A stretch of 64,000 bases of DNA from Sphaerolaimus hirsutus (Eukaryota; Nematoda; Chromadorea; Monhysterida; Sphaerolaimidae): positions 2,993,855 through 3,057,854 of the forward strand of contig OZ038455.1 of the NCBI GenBank assembly GCA_964036195.1, in the 5' to 3' direction. Below, one piece after another: positions 26,264 to 37,200 of the stretch. Below the pieces are notes generated by a model. It was given only the letters and a program-made list of their open reading frames with translations. It was not told where the DNA came from and made no database searches. How positions within the stretch are numbered: the first letter of the stretch is position 1; the number at the start of each line of letters is the position of its first letter. A program made the position numbers and the translations under genes.

Positions 26264-27903
26264 GAAACTTAATCATTTACGCAGTAGATTGATCACTCAA
26301 TCATATGCAAAATTCTGATGGAAAAATTACTCCACATCTCGAATAACTCTCCAGCCCAAAAGGTCTGACGAAAAAAAATAACTCCATGGGGACTTATTCC
26401 AGGATATACAGAAATTTCGGTGATATAATCAAAAAATCTTGCAGTGAGTTTTAGAACCGACCTAAACACTGGTCTCTCACAATATTTCCAAACACATGGC
26501 AAAGTAACAAAATCAGATGAAACACTAACTGAAGATACATATTTATACGTAACTTATTTCTGATGTTTGGTTCTGAAAAATTGAAACATTTAACCACTGT
26601 ATCTGGTTTAGCAGCTATGCTCTTTGTATATAAAACACCGTGCATATACAACAAAGAACAAAACAAATTGATAATAGTTTGTCTCGATATCCCACCTGTG
26701 TACGAAAAGTGCCATTAAACGTCGCCTACCTAATCGTGTCGCCATTGGTAACATTCGTGGTGCTTACATGAATGTATTCGTGGTGCTTGATTACATATTA
26801 GAATACCGTATTTTTTCTAATACAAGGGCAGTAGGTAGCCAATAGAAAGTACACTTTTCCACTTTCATTTTTTCCCACTAAATAAACACCGTATTTCCTC
26901 GAAATACCCCCAGGCCCCAGATTTTTGCCCTCCCTACCCGGCGCCTGACACGCCCATAGCGCCTGCCAGACGTGCCCTCACTGTGCCAGATTTGCCCGAA
27001 AAATGGCTAACGAGATTTAATTGGGAGGGCAATGGCACGTCTGCAGGGCAGAATAAAAAAGAAAATGGATATTCTGCCCTGCAGCCCCGGAGGTGCAGGG
27101 TGGGCAAACGTTCACAATATTTTATGGTTGTAATTTTAAATTTAGATAAAAATAAACATCTGAGGATGTCAGATGTAATGAAAAACGTCGAAAATTGCAA
27201 AAAGCGTGGTCACAAATGTTGATTTTTATTGTCCACATTTAAAAAATACACTGTTTGAATATGATGGTTGCTAAGACAGAATGAGCAACTTCTCCTGTGG
27301 TCAATGTTTGTGTGTTTCTGCTGGGAGTTCACAGGTCCTGTGTAGTGATGTGAAAGCGCCATGGCGCTGGCGCCTGGCGCTAGCGCCAAAGCAAAAAGCG
27401 CCATGGCGCTTTTGGCGCTTGGCGCTAAAATGCTGTGGCGCCATTGGCGCTTGGCGCCGTGTTTCCGAAAAGCGCCATGGCGCTTTTGGCGCTTGGCGCT
27501 ACTTTCCAGTGGCGCCATTGGCGCTCGGCGCTACCATTTTTTAAAGCGCCAAAAAAGCGCCAGAGAGTGATAATTGTGCCGCGGGGTTCATGTGCCTTAT
27601 TGCCTATTTTCAGCAATTTTTGGCCATGTATGTAATTATTTTTCATAGATATTTCACTCAGATACTGTATTTCCTTGAAATCCCCCCCTAGAAATCCCCC
27701 CTGAAAATGGACACTATGAAATAATTACCCATCCCCTCGAAATACCCCCCCCCCCAATTGAGTGTACAGAGAACATACATGACAAAACTTCAGTTTGTGA
27801 TTCGGGACAGAGAACATACATGACAAAACTTCAGTTTGTGATTCGGGCAATGCAAAACACACGTTTCAAACAATGAATTGTTACGTTAGAACAGTGTTAC
27901 ACA

Positions 27904-29059
27904 CAACGATGGGAAAAACACAGAAATTGAACACAGAAACTCATTGAGTTTCTGTGTTTTTGTTTTACACAGAAACACGGAAACTCATAAATTTTGAAAA
28001 ACTCAAAACTCAAATGAGTTTTTTTTTGGAGAACACAGAAACACAGAAACACGGAAACACAGAAAAGTTTTTTGAGTTTTTGTGTTTTTTTCAGCGAAGT
28101 GGTCGAATGCACATTAATTCAGTTAAACTAAACAAGTTAAGATAAGCATCTATAGTAAATATGTAAATATGTACATAATGTATTCATATTTTATAATGGT
28201 ACAAAAAAGAAATTAAAGATGGCATGTACATCTCATGGTGGATTTGACAATTTAAGTTTCGACATTTAAGTATACCTTATTACCTTGAATAAACCCCCCT
28301 TTGAATTAACTCCCCTCAAAATGGACTGGTGAAATAAGAAGCCCTACCACCCTTGAAATACCCCCCTCCGGGATGATGTACATCACGTATCCAATGTACA
28401 TGATGTATTTATCACTGCTAATTTGCATCGCAGCTACACATAGACTGTACTAGGTTGTGTAGCTGACTACATGTTTATTTCAAATATATCCTGTTTGTAT
28501 GCATTTATAACTTGTTTTGGATACATAAATGCCTACTATTTTCTATGATCCTAACAAAACTTTCTGACGAAATAATAACGCTCATGGGGGTATTTCGAGG
28601 TAATATGATAGTTGTAGTTCAAATCAATTCCGTAGTCTTCCATACAGTGCACATCCATTGAAGAATTTTGGAGTACTGCGTAAATTGTCATTTCTGGGCA
28701 TTTTTTTGCTGGTGTTGTGATGTTGATGTCCTCATTGTGGACATTTTTAAGGACTTTTTTGACACTTGAATACGCAAATGTTATGTGTGGTTAAAACATG
28801 GTCAAAACCAATATTTTATAAGAAAACCACTGTTTCCAGATCGAAATGCTGTAAATCAAAATTTTTTGGGGGGAAACTCAAATTTTTTGGAAAAAACTCT
28901 AGAAAAAACTCAAAAAACTCGAGTTTTTACAAAAAACACAGAAATAAAAACAGAGTTACTCAAGTTTTTTTCAAGAAAAAAACTCAAAACCCAGGTATTC
29001 ATTTTTGAAAAACTCAAAACACAGAAAGTGTTTTTTTTTGGAGAACTTACCCATCGTTG
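27904..29059. mobile_element. ACACAGAAA-word element, 8-bp duplication
   Basis: Ends CAACGATGGG and CCCATCGTTG, flanked by GTTACACA (27896-27903 and 29060-29067). Arms are runs of ACACAGAAACAC and AAAACTCAAAA. Confidence 0.87.
28275..28608. mobile_element. CCTTATTACCTTGAATAA MITE
   Basis: Innermost layer of the nest. Ends CCTTATTACCTTG and CGAGGTAATATGA, flanked by TA. Confidence 0.7.
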
Positions 29060-30535
29060 GTTACACACTTAAATAAGTCAATAGACTCTTATATATAGCG
29101 GTTATTGTTGTATTTTTCTACGTCTGCGTACGGCAATTTAGTACTGGAATTTCAAAAAATTTCTGGCGAAAAAATAAGCCCCCCTCGAATACCTCCCCCC
29201 CGTTAAACCCCCCTCAAAATTATCACTCTGAGACAATCACCCCCCCGGTGGATATTTCGAGGAAATACAGTATGTAAATTGGCTATTTTTACCCTGTTAT
29301 CTCACAGTTTGCACTTTAAATCTTGAAATATCCAATAGATTGAAACGCTGCAACCCCCTACCCCCCAGACAATCTTTCCGCTTCTACCACTTCAGAGAGG
29401 CAATTAATTTGCTATCTATTTGAACCAGTCTTAGTTACACTTGTGTGTTGAGCAAGAAAACTTATTGATTTGCATTATTTGACCATTTTAGTCTTTTTGG
29501 AGGCAATACAAGTTATTGAAAGTGAAGAAAATATTACTTTGTTTCACCTGTATCATTAAAGGCAATATCATTTTGGCGCTGGCGCCATTGGCGCTTGGCG
29601 CCATGTCCCCCTGGCGCCTTTGGCGCTTGGCGCTAATGTCCAGGAAAGCGCCATGTCGCTTTTGGCGCTTGGCGCCATTTTGCTGTGGCGCCATTGGCGC
29701 TTGGCGCTAGTTCCGGAAAAGCGCCATGGCGCTTTTGGCGCTTGGCGCCAAAAGTCTGGCGCTTTTTACATCACTAGTCCTGTGTTCAAACATGGCTTAA
29801 GATGCCACAATTTTTTGCACTTTTTGAAACAACTAATAATTTAGCATGCTAAATTTCGTGCAAAAAAGACATTAATTTTTATTGGAAAATAATTTTTGCA
29901 CCAGTCATTAGCTGTAATTTTAACTTTAACATGCATAATTACCAGTTGTTAAAAAAGTGCAAAAAAATTTGGCGCTTTAAGACGCGTTTGAACATGGTAC
30001 CTGTGAACTCCTAGCAGAAACACATACACCTGGACCACAAAACATGTTGCTCACCTAGTCTTAGCAACCATCATATTTGTGTATAGTATTTTTGAAATTT
30101 GGACAAAAAAATGTTTGTGGTGATGATTTTGGCAATTTTAACCTGTTCCATTACATCAGACATTTTACAGGGTCTTATACATGACATTTGACATTTTACA
30201 GGGACTTTTACACGACACATGACATTTTCCAGGGAATTTTACTCTTTACAGGGCTTTTATACAGGTTCTGGGACAGCCCCAGACGCCGCTCAGCTATCTA
30301 TCTATCCCGAGGCTAAAATTTTCGCTACAATCTCCTGCCCCACAAATCGCTCAGCAACAATTTAAATAACTACGTGTCGCAAATTTTATCCCACATGGTT
30401 ATACACCTTTTTTGGCCTTTTGTTTATATTTATGGTGATTTCGAAATTTGTTTGCATAAGACGCATGTCCGATTTTTATTTTTATTTTCGGGAGTAAAAT
30501 CCCGCCCAACCCGCCCATCGCGCCAGGCACCTATA

Positions 30536-30777
30536 CTCTGCGGACATGATACTCTGCCCTCGCACTCATTTGTGTCTCACATTGGAAGCGTGCCAATGAT
30601 GCTAAAGCATGCGATTTTTGTGTAAAAGATGAAAAAATCATTTTTGTGTATAAGTGAACATATAGCGCTATAACAGAGATGGCTTTTTCAAAATGGCTTT
30701 TGAAAATCGCATGGGTAAAATAGTAGTTGGCACGCTTCCAGCGGGAACCACGCGTGCAGGGTGTAAAGTAACTGGAC
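30536..30777. mobile_element. 241-bp TATA family, copy 1
   Basis: Flanked by TATA (30532-30535, 30778-30781). It has TACTCTGCCCTCGC near one end, ACCACGCGTGCAGGGTGTAA near the other, and inner arms GGAAGCGTGCCAA and its inverse. Confidence 0.75.
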
Positions 30778-31753
30778 TATAACAGCTGCCGCCTGGCAAG
30801 CAATTTAATCTCGATTTGTCTGGCAGTCGGGTGGCGGCTGTCAGGTGCCTGGCGCGACGGGCGGGTCCGGCAGGATTTTACTTCCGAAAATAAAACGAAA
30901 AATCGGACATACGTCTTATGCAAACTTGGCAGCCGGCCAAGAATTTCGAAATCGCCATAAATACAAAATTAGGTATATAACTGTGTATTAAGATAAAAAT
31001 GGCGATTACGTAGGTCAAAGTTTTCAAAATGGGGTGAATTTGAGCGGTTCTGGGCAAAAAGGGGCGGGCTGACGGGCGAGGGCACGCCTGTCCAATTAAA
31101 TCTCGAATTGCCAGACACGCCCGTCATGTCCTCCCTCTCAAGGATAATCTACCCAATTAGATCTGGGGCCAGGTATTGATGTAAATGCGCCATGGCGCCA
31201 GCGCCAAAACAAAAATTGCCATGGCGCTTTTAGCGCTTGGAGCTATCTTGCTCTGGCAACATTGGCGCTGAGGGTCGGAAAAGCGCCATGGCTATTGGCG
31301 CTTGGCGCCAATGTCCTGGCGCTTTTTACATCACTATCACCGGGGGGTTAATTTTTTAATAGTGGGAATTTGGAGGGGGTATTTCAAGGGGGGGGGGTAT
31401 TAACTCATAGTACCCATTTTGAGGGGTATTTCGAGGGGGGAGGTGTATACCGAGGAAATACGGTATAAGTGCTGGTGAAAATGTTGACTAAAATAGAAGG
31501 ACACCCCGCTTTTAAAAGAAATACGCCGTATTACGGTAATGAGAGTAAGCTATGCACTACAACCCTGGTATAGAAAACGGGGATGGTCCGGCCGTAAAGT
31601 AAACCCGGCCGTAAAGTAGAGGGTGCTACTTTAGTTTTGTACCTAGGAAAACGTAAAAATGAGTATAGGTGAAAGCGAGAGTCGTCGCTATCCCTACCCA
31701 TCGCGAATTCTATAATTTCCAATGTTATTTTACGCTATTTTTTCAGCCGTTTA

Positions 31754-32161
31754 CCGTAAATGCTCTAATAATACGACAGTCGTACTATTTTTTTCAGCAC
31801 ATTTTTAGGTGTCGTACTATTGGAGATGTCGCATTATTAGAGAGTGTCGCATTATTGTTTTCATCAAATCAACAACTTCATTGTCCACATAACTCAAACG
31901 TGAGCATGACTTAGTAAAGCAATAAACATCAACAATCACCCATTAAATCGCCATTAAACATCAACATTAACGAAACAACTGTCCAAAAGCGCGTAATTCA
32001 CGGCTTCCGCAGATTGCGACATCATTACGCTGTTGTTTTTTTTCTCGGGTGTCGCACTATTGGAGAGTGTCGGATTATTTTCACACAACGTGCCCAAACC
32101 TGTCGCACTATTGGAGATGTCGTATTATTGGAGACCTGTCGTATTCTTAGAGCATTTACGG
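31754..32161. mobile_element. CCGTAAATGCTCTAA element, TA duplication
   Basis: Ends CCGTAAATGCTCTAA and its near inverse GAGCATTTACGG, flanked by TA (31752-31753 and 32162-32163). Inside are repeats of GTCGCACTATTGGAGA. Confidence 0.8.
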
Positions 32162-32360
32162 TATATTCGTGTGAGTGATTTTCTGCTTTTTATGCACTCA
32201 AAAATGTTCTCAGTCACGTTTTCTGTACCCGCGTACTTTCAAAGTACGCGAGTAAGTGAGTACCGGTATTTTTTCGGGAGGAAACGTAAACGTATTTACG
32301 CAGCACTCGAGTATACGTATTTATCGAGTAAACGTAAATACGTTTTTACAACTATGCCTA

Positions 32361-32768
32361 AAGCCGGAATTAGAGCTCAGCGTCGATTCGACGTGAAATG
32401 ACGAAATAAAATGACGTTGTGAAATTAATTACACGAGTGTGGATCATGCTACGGGTCTACAATTTTCTAAGGATAATATATGAATCAATACCTTAATCGT
32501 GTCCAATACTGAGTGTTATCAGCCACAACTAGAGCGAATTGAAAAATTTAATTTTTATCATTTCACGTCATCATTTTACGTCAGGGAACTAACTTTACAT
32601 TTCACGTCAACGGTTGCTTGCAATTGGACACAATTAAGGTATTGATTCATATATTACCCTTAGAAATTTGTAGACCGGTAGCATGATCCACACTCGTGTA
32701 ATAAATTTCACGACGTCATTTTACGTGTCATTTCACGTCGAATCGACGCTGAGCTCTAATTCCGGCTT
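32361..32768. mobile_element. Foldback MITE AAGCCGGAATTAGAGC, copy 1
   Basis: A near-complete palindrome; ends AAGCCGGAATTAGAGCTCAG and its inverse lie between TA copies. Arms hold TTTCACGTCA words. Confidence 0.8.
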
Positions 32769-33226
32769 TACGGCCGGGTTTACTTTACGGCCGAGTTCTC
32801 GCCATAGAAAACGATTGTCATGCAAACGGATTGAAACAAAACGACATTCAGTCAGAATTTCTTTCAACACATTGTGAATTTGTGAAATCATTTACACTTT
32901 TATCAATGCTTAATATCGCAGTCAGAAAGCTTCTTGGAAATCTGCTAAACTTTTTTTAATTTTGAGCGTATACCCAAGTACCCAACCTCTAATAGAAGAT
33001 ACACCGCCAATAAAAGGCACAGCTGGCTGCGTGCCAAAACGCGTAAAATAGTAAAAACAGTTGATAAACGAAACAGTGAAACGACGGAAAATGACAAACG
33101 TAATGTAACTTAATGACAAATGACCACGGCATTTTACTTTATTTTTTAACATTTGGCACAACATTCGACATTTTTCAGGGCAAATTCTCCAGAAAAATCA
33201 ATTTTGGCTGTCTGCCAATGTCGTTA

Positions 33227-33383
33227 TGTCCCCACACACGCTAGTTGACATCGACACCAAATGTCAACTGGTTCCGTTCCCAATTCAAAGCATGCGTTTG
33301 AACGCCGATCGTCGGCTCGTCAGCAAGCTTTGAATCGGGATCGGCACCAGTTGACATTTGGTGTCAATGTCAACTAGCGTGTG
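33227..33383. mobile_element. Foldback MITE CACACGCTAGTTGACAT
   Basis: Inverted ends CACACGCTAGTTGACAT and its inverse, with a core of CCCAATTCAAAGC shared with the element at 36273. Worn relatives lie near 48855-49055. Confidence 0.65.
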
Positions 33384-33389
33384 GTGGCC

Positions 33390-34200
33390 CTATGAACACA
33401 TTTTGAAACAGAATCTATTAGATTTTGTGTTATTATTCTTTCTATGTTAAGATCAAAAGCAACGCAGACGATTGAGCGCTAAACAGAAACAGAAATGTTC
33501 AAAACAGTTTTTATAGCTAAAAAATTCTAACCCTGTATCGGCAAGGAATTAATTGAAGCAAAATAGCGCTAGGTGTGTGTGCGTATTTTCCAATTTGTGT
33601 AATTGTATTTTTTATAATACGATATGTTTTGTCATAATTGTGTACCTGGATAGCAAATTGGGAGGTCTCTGACAAAATCAATCATCTAATGCGGGTGTAA
33701 TGATTTTATGCACTGACCCCTTGCGAGGGGGCATCATTTTTTAGCGTGAAATGAGTAAAAAATACACATTTTAAATCCTGAGAAAGGAACAAAAATTTAT
33801 TTAGGTATTCTCTGTTTATTTAGAGACTTTCAGACCTATTTTCAGAACTAAAAATGTTGGAAACTACCACAACTCATTATTATTATTCATTCATTATTAC
33901 CCAACCCCCTCATTCCATACAAATTCTCCATATTTATAACCTTCACAGCATGTTATTGTGGGTAAAATTCTGTGCATTACAAAAACTAGATTGCAATTAC
34001 TAGCAGCTTCAAAATTAAAACAATAGGTTGCATGGGCAAGATGCAAATTGTATACAAGCATGCAAATTGCACAATGCACTAAATTTAGTGTAAAACTGCA
34101 TGTATGCATTTTTCTGTGCTGTAAAATCTGAATAGGTGAATTTGCTTCTTGTTTTGAACATTCTCTAAACAGATTTTAATGTTGAAAAAAATTAAGATTT
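33390..34200. other. Stretch upstream of gene B
   Basis: No repeat end or exon is seen. It probably holds gene B's promoter and leader; no certain TATA box can be named. Confidence 0.3.
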
Positions 34201-34204
34201 AAAA

Positions 34205-34250
34205 ATGCAGTGGAAAGTTGTCTTATATTTGTTATTTCAGGGAGTTTTAG
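34205..34250 (+). CDS. Gene B exon 1, signal peptide
   Basis: The ATG lies in an A-rich leader and opens a short exon with one basic residue (MQWK) followed by a hydrophobic core, ending in phase 1 at a consensus GTAAGA donor. The next acceptor (34625, after a pyrimidine-rich tract) takes up the same phase. A possible leader acceptor (ctctaaacag) lies about 40 bp upstream, which could be a cis or trans splice site. Confidence 0.6.
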
Positions 34251-37200
34251 GTAAGAATTTCTGCTTTATTTTTATCAGGCTAATATGTACATTCACTTTC
34301 ATATAAATATTTGTGAGTAATTTGGAGCTGCAATCAGGGGTAGTCAATGGATGTATGTGGTTGACGGACCTCCAATATACATATATCAACTTTCAATTTA
34401 TCCCTGACCCTGCTCAACTATATTTTTTGCTTCTAATTTTCACACAAAATCACTGATTTCTTTATGTTTTGTGCCCGCTCCTTCTTTCAAAGTGGCTTTC
34501 AATGCTCTTCTTTTGAAAAATTTCGAACACTTACTTCAGAACTTAAAAAAGCACTTAAAATTTACACACAGGTTTCCATCAGGTTTCCATTATTACATAA
34601 CCACCCCCTCCCCCCTACAAACCAGTGACTCCAATCAAGGATGGCCCAATACCATCACCCCTCTCAAACCAGGAGCCAATTCCAATAGAGCTCAGCCCCA
34701 GGCATGTGGCCACTGGCACAAATGGCACTGATGGCAATGTGCCAGCTGAGACAGCTGGCCAGTGGAGAAGTGGGTTGGCTGATAGCAGTGCCAATGTGGT
34801 CAATGGTGGGTTGGGGGGTAGGGTTCAAATGGGATACTTAATTGAGATGATTTTTGGGATTTTGCGGTCCCAATCCTCAAGTTCAGTCCTGACCCTGAAT
34901 TCTTGAACAGCCAAATCCTGATTCTGAAAATTTTCAAATCATGATAATGTTTCCCCAATCCCGGAAAAATTGGCTCATTTTTCCAAATGGCTTTTTATTA
35001 CTGAGAAATGTAAATGAGAAATTCTGTGGGCGTTTTATGCCGCGTCACTGGCATCCAAGTATGTTTTTCGATTTCATACCTTTAAAGTGTGCTATAGCAC
35101 TGTTTATTTACTCATTACTTCATATACTCGGCAGACCGCAAAGTATGCGCAGAATCCTACCACAATTTTATGAATAAAATCTTGTGATACATTTCATAAT
35201 TCACTATTCCATAGTAAAAACGAAATGTTATGATAATAACTGCATAATTTTTGGCTCATTATTCAGATGGGTTATGGTTGGTTTCCATACTAAGTGTGGT
35301 GCCCGCCGAGTATACTCAAAACTATTTTACCTACTCACAAGTGTGTGCTGTGAAACACCTACAATTCTTGCAGATTTGATTGGAGAGGGTGTCTACCTGA
35401 GGAAGTATGACGATTCAGGTAAGTCGATTTTTTTCTTCACAATGGTGGATTTACAGGGGTTGCCTGTGTAAGGAACTTCGCAGGGGGTTGAGTAGATTGT
35501 AAAATGCTCCCCTGTGGATACAGATAAAATTTGTGTTGGTAAAGGTCCAAGTGTAGGCGGAAAAAAGCTTAAAATAAGATAGCTGAAATTAGAAAATTAT
35601 ATTATCATCCTTGTCGATTTGAGTATTGTCAACTCCGCTTGTTTCAATGAAACGAGTGTGTTGAATCTGGCTATTGAACTATATTTTTTTGTCGAAAACA
35701 ATTTGCTACTATTGTTTTAAGTTGAATAGTATTTCGGGTTATTTTGACATTTCTGTGGCAAAATCCCTGTCCAAAATCCCAAATCCCAAATCCCAATCCC
35801 CAAATTTTGACAATTCTTGTCCAAAATCCCAATCCCAAAAGGCCAATCCCATTTGAACCGTTCATGAACCTACACGCACCTAGGGTGTCAAATTTCCGTT
35901 TCCGTTTTCCGTTTCCGCCTTTCCGCAGGAAAATTTTTTACCTTTCCGTTTTCCGTTTTCCGGCAGCCAAAAAATTTTTACCTTTCCGTTTTCCGTAAAA
36001 AAAATTTTTTGACACCCTACACGCACCCTCCCCACAGCCTACACAGCCATACACGGTGGCCCAATAAAAAGGGCGCAATATCTCCAGTGTTCCCTGAACT
36101 CCGCCCAGCCTTGTTGCTGGACCAATGAGCCATTCCCTTCGGACCAATTAGAGTGGCTGGTGGGAAGCGGGCTTCCTGAACACTTCAAACTGCACGATAA
36201 TTTCGGCCCTTTTGAGGGTTTCGAGAGGCAAGTGCCGCCGCCGTATCCAGGTGAGGCTGCCATATTGTGGCCACACAGACTAGTTTTCATGGTTCCAAAA
36301 TGAAAACTGGTTCCCATCCCAATTCAAAGCTTACTGAGGAGCCGACGAACGACGTTCAAATCAAAAAGTTTTGAATCATGTTGCTAATAAAGTTAGTGTT
36401 GAAAAAAATATTGCGGTATGCGCAGCGCAGTGTACACAGCTGGTATGAAATATATGTGTACAATTATGCGCACTGTTACTAGTCAGCAAGCTTTGAATTG
36501 GGATGGGAACCAGTTTTCATTTTGGAACCATGAAAACTAGTCTGTGTTGCGCCATTATAGTCGGCGTACATGATACTCTGCCCTCGCATTGATTTATGTC
36601 TCGTGTTGGAAGCGTGCCAATGATTATTAAATCATGCGATTTCTGTAAAAAGATGAAAAAAGTCATCGATGTGAATATGTTAATGAATAACATTATAACA
36701 ACAATCAATTTTATCATGTTTTTATGAAACTTGCACGCGTTAACCATCGTTGGCACATTTCCAGCGGGAACCACGCGTGCAAGGTGTAAAGTAACTGGAG
36801 TTTACCTCCAATCGTAGGCATAGCTAAATTTTCCTGAAGTTCTCTGAAATTTCGGCTGTAGAGTGTAGAATAACGTGAGTGCGGCTTTTAATTTCATATA
36901 CCGTATATCCTCGAATAAGACCCCCCTCGAATAACTCTGACGTGTCAAAGATGTATTTGGATGAAGTTTATTGACGGTCCGGCACTCCCGATGTACTGGC
37001 ATATAGATACTTTTATAATCACTAAGATGGAAAGAAATAACGCGTGCGAAAAGGGGATAACTCATCATAATCGCCCCCCAGTTTTTCAGCCAAAAGGGCT
37101 CTAAACATTAATCAAAATCACACACACTCCTCCCCCCTAAATTTTGCAAACAAATCACTTGCGAGCAGGTGGTGGTGTACGTGAACGCGTGCGAGAACGG

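Larger units (their letters stand above)
27665..29270. mobile_element. CTGTATTTCCTTGAAAT MITE, split
   Basis: Ends CTGTATTTCCTTG and CGAGGAAATACAG lie between TA copies (27663-27664, 29271-29272). The next element (27904) is inside. Confidence 0.78.
27343..29776. mobile_element. GGCGC-word element, 8-bp duplication, with nested inserts
   Basis: Ends TAGTGATGTGAAAGCGCC and GGCGCTTTTTACATCACTA, flanked by GTCCTGTG (27335-27342 and 29777-29784). Arms are dense GGCGCTTGGCGCC words. A small relative is at 31173-31336. Confidence 0.87.
27205..30130. mobile_element. Long inverted-repeat element, interrupted
   Basis: Arms of at least 130 bp (around ATGATGGTTGCTAAGAC and its inverse) are separated by the GGCGC element. 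The inner parts continue in register on both sides of that insert. Confidence 0.65.
26889..31463. mobile_element. Outer MITE of a deep nest
   Basis: The left end CCGTATTTCCTCGAAATACC and right end CGAGGAAATACGG enclose 4.5 kb of later insertions; a TA follows on the right, but the left flank is worn. Just inside, CAGGCCCCAGAT (26914) and ATCTGGGGCCAGG (31172) suggest a second shell. Confidence 0.55.

Noticed and set aside
27210-29844. Ala/Trp/Arg-rich frames with MALLALGA-like text
   Set aside because: Produced by the GGCGCTTGGCGCC words.
35267-35418. Reading this gene B exon as a kelch blade
   Set aside because: It has a YLRKYDDSG-like end, but its phase links it to the MAM gene, and no glycine pair is seen; kept as part of gene B of unknown fold.
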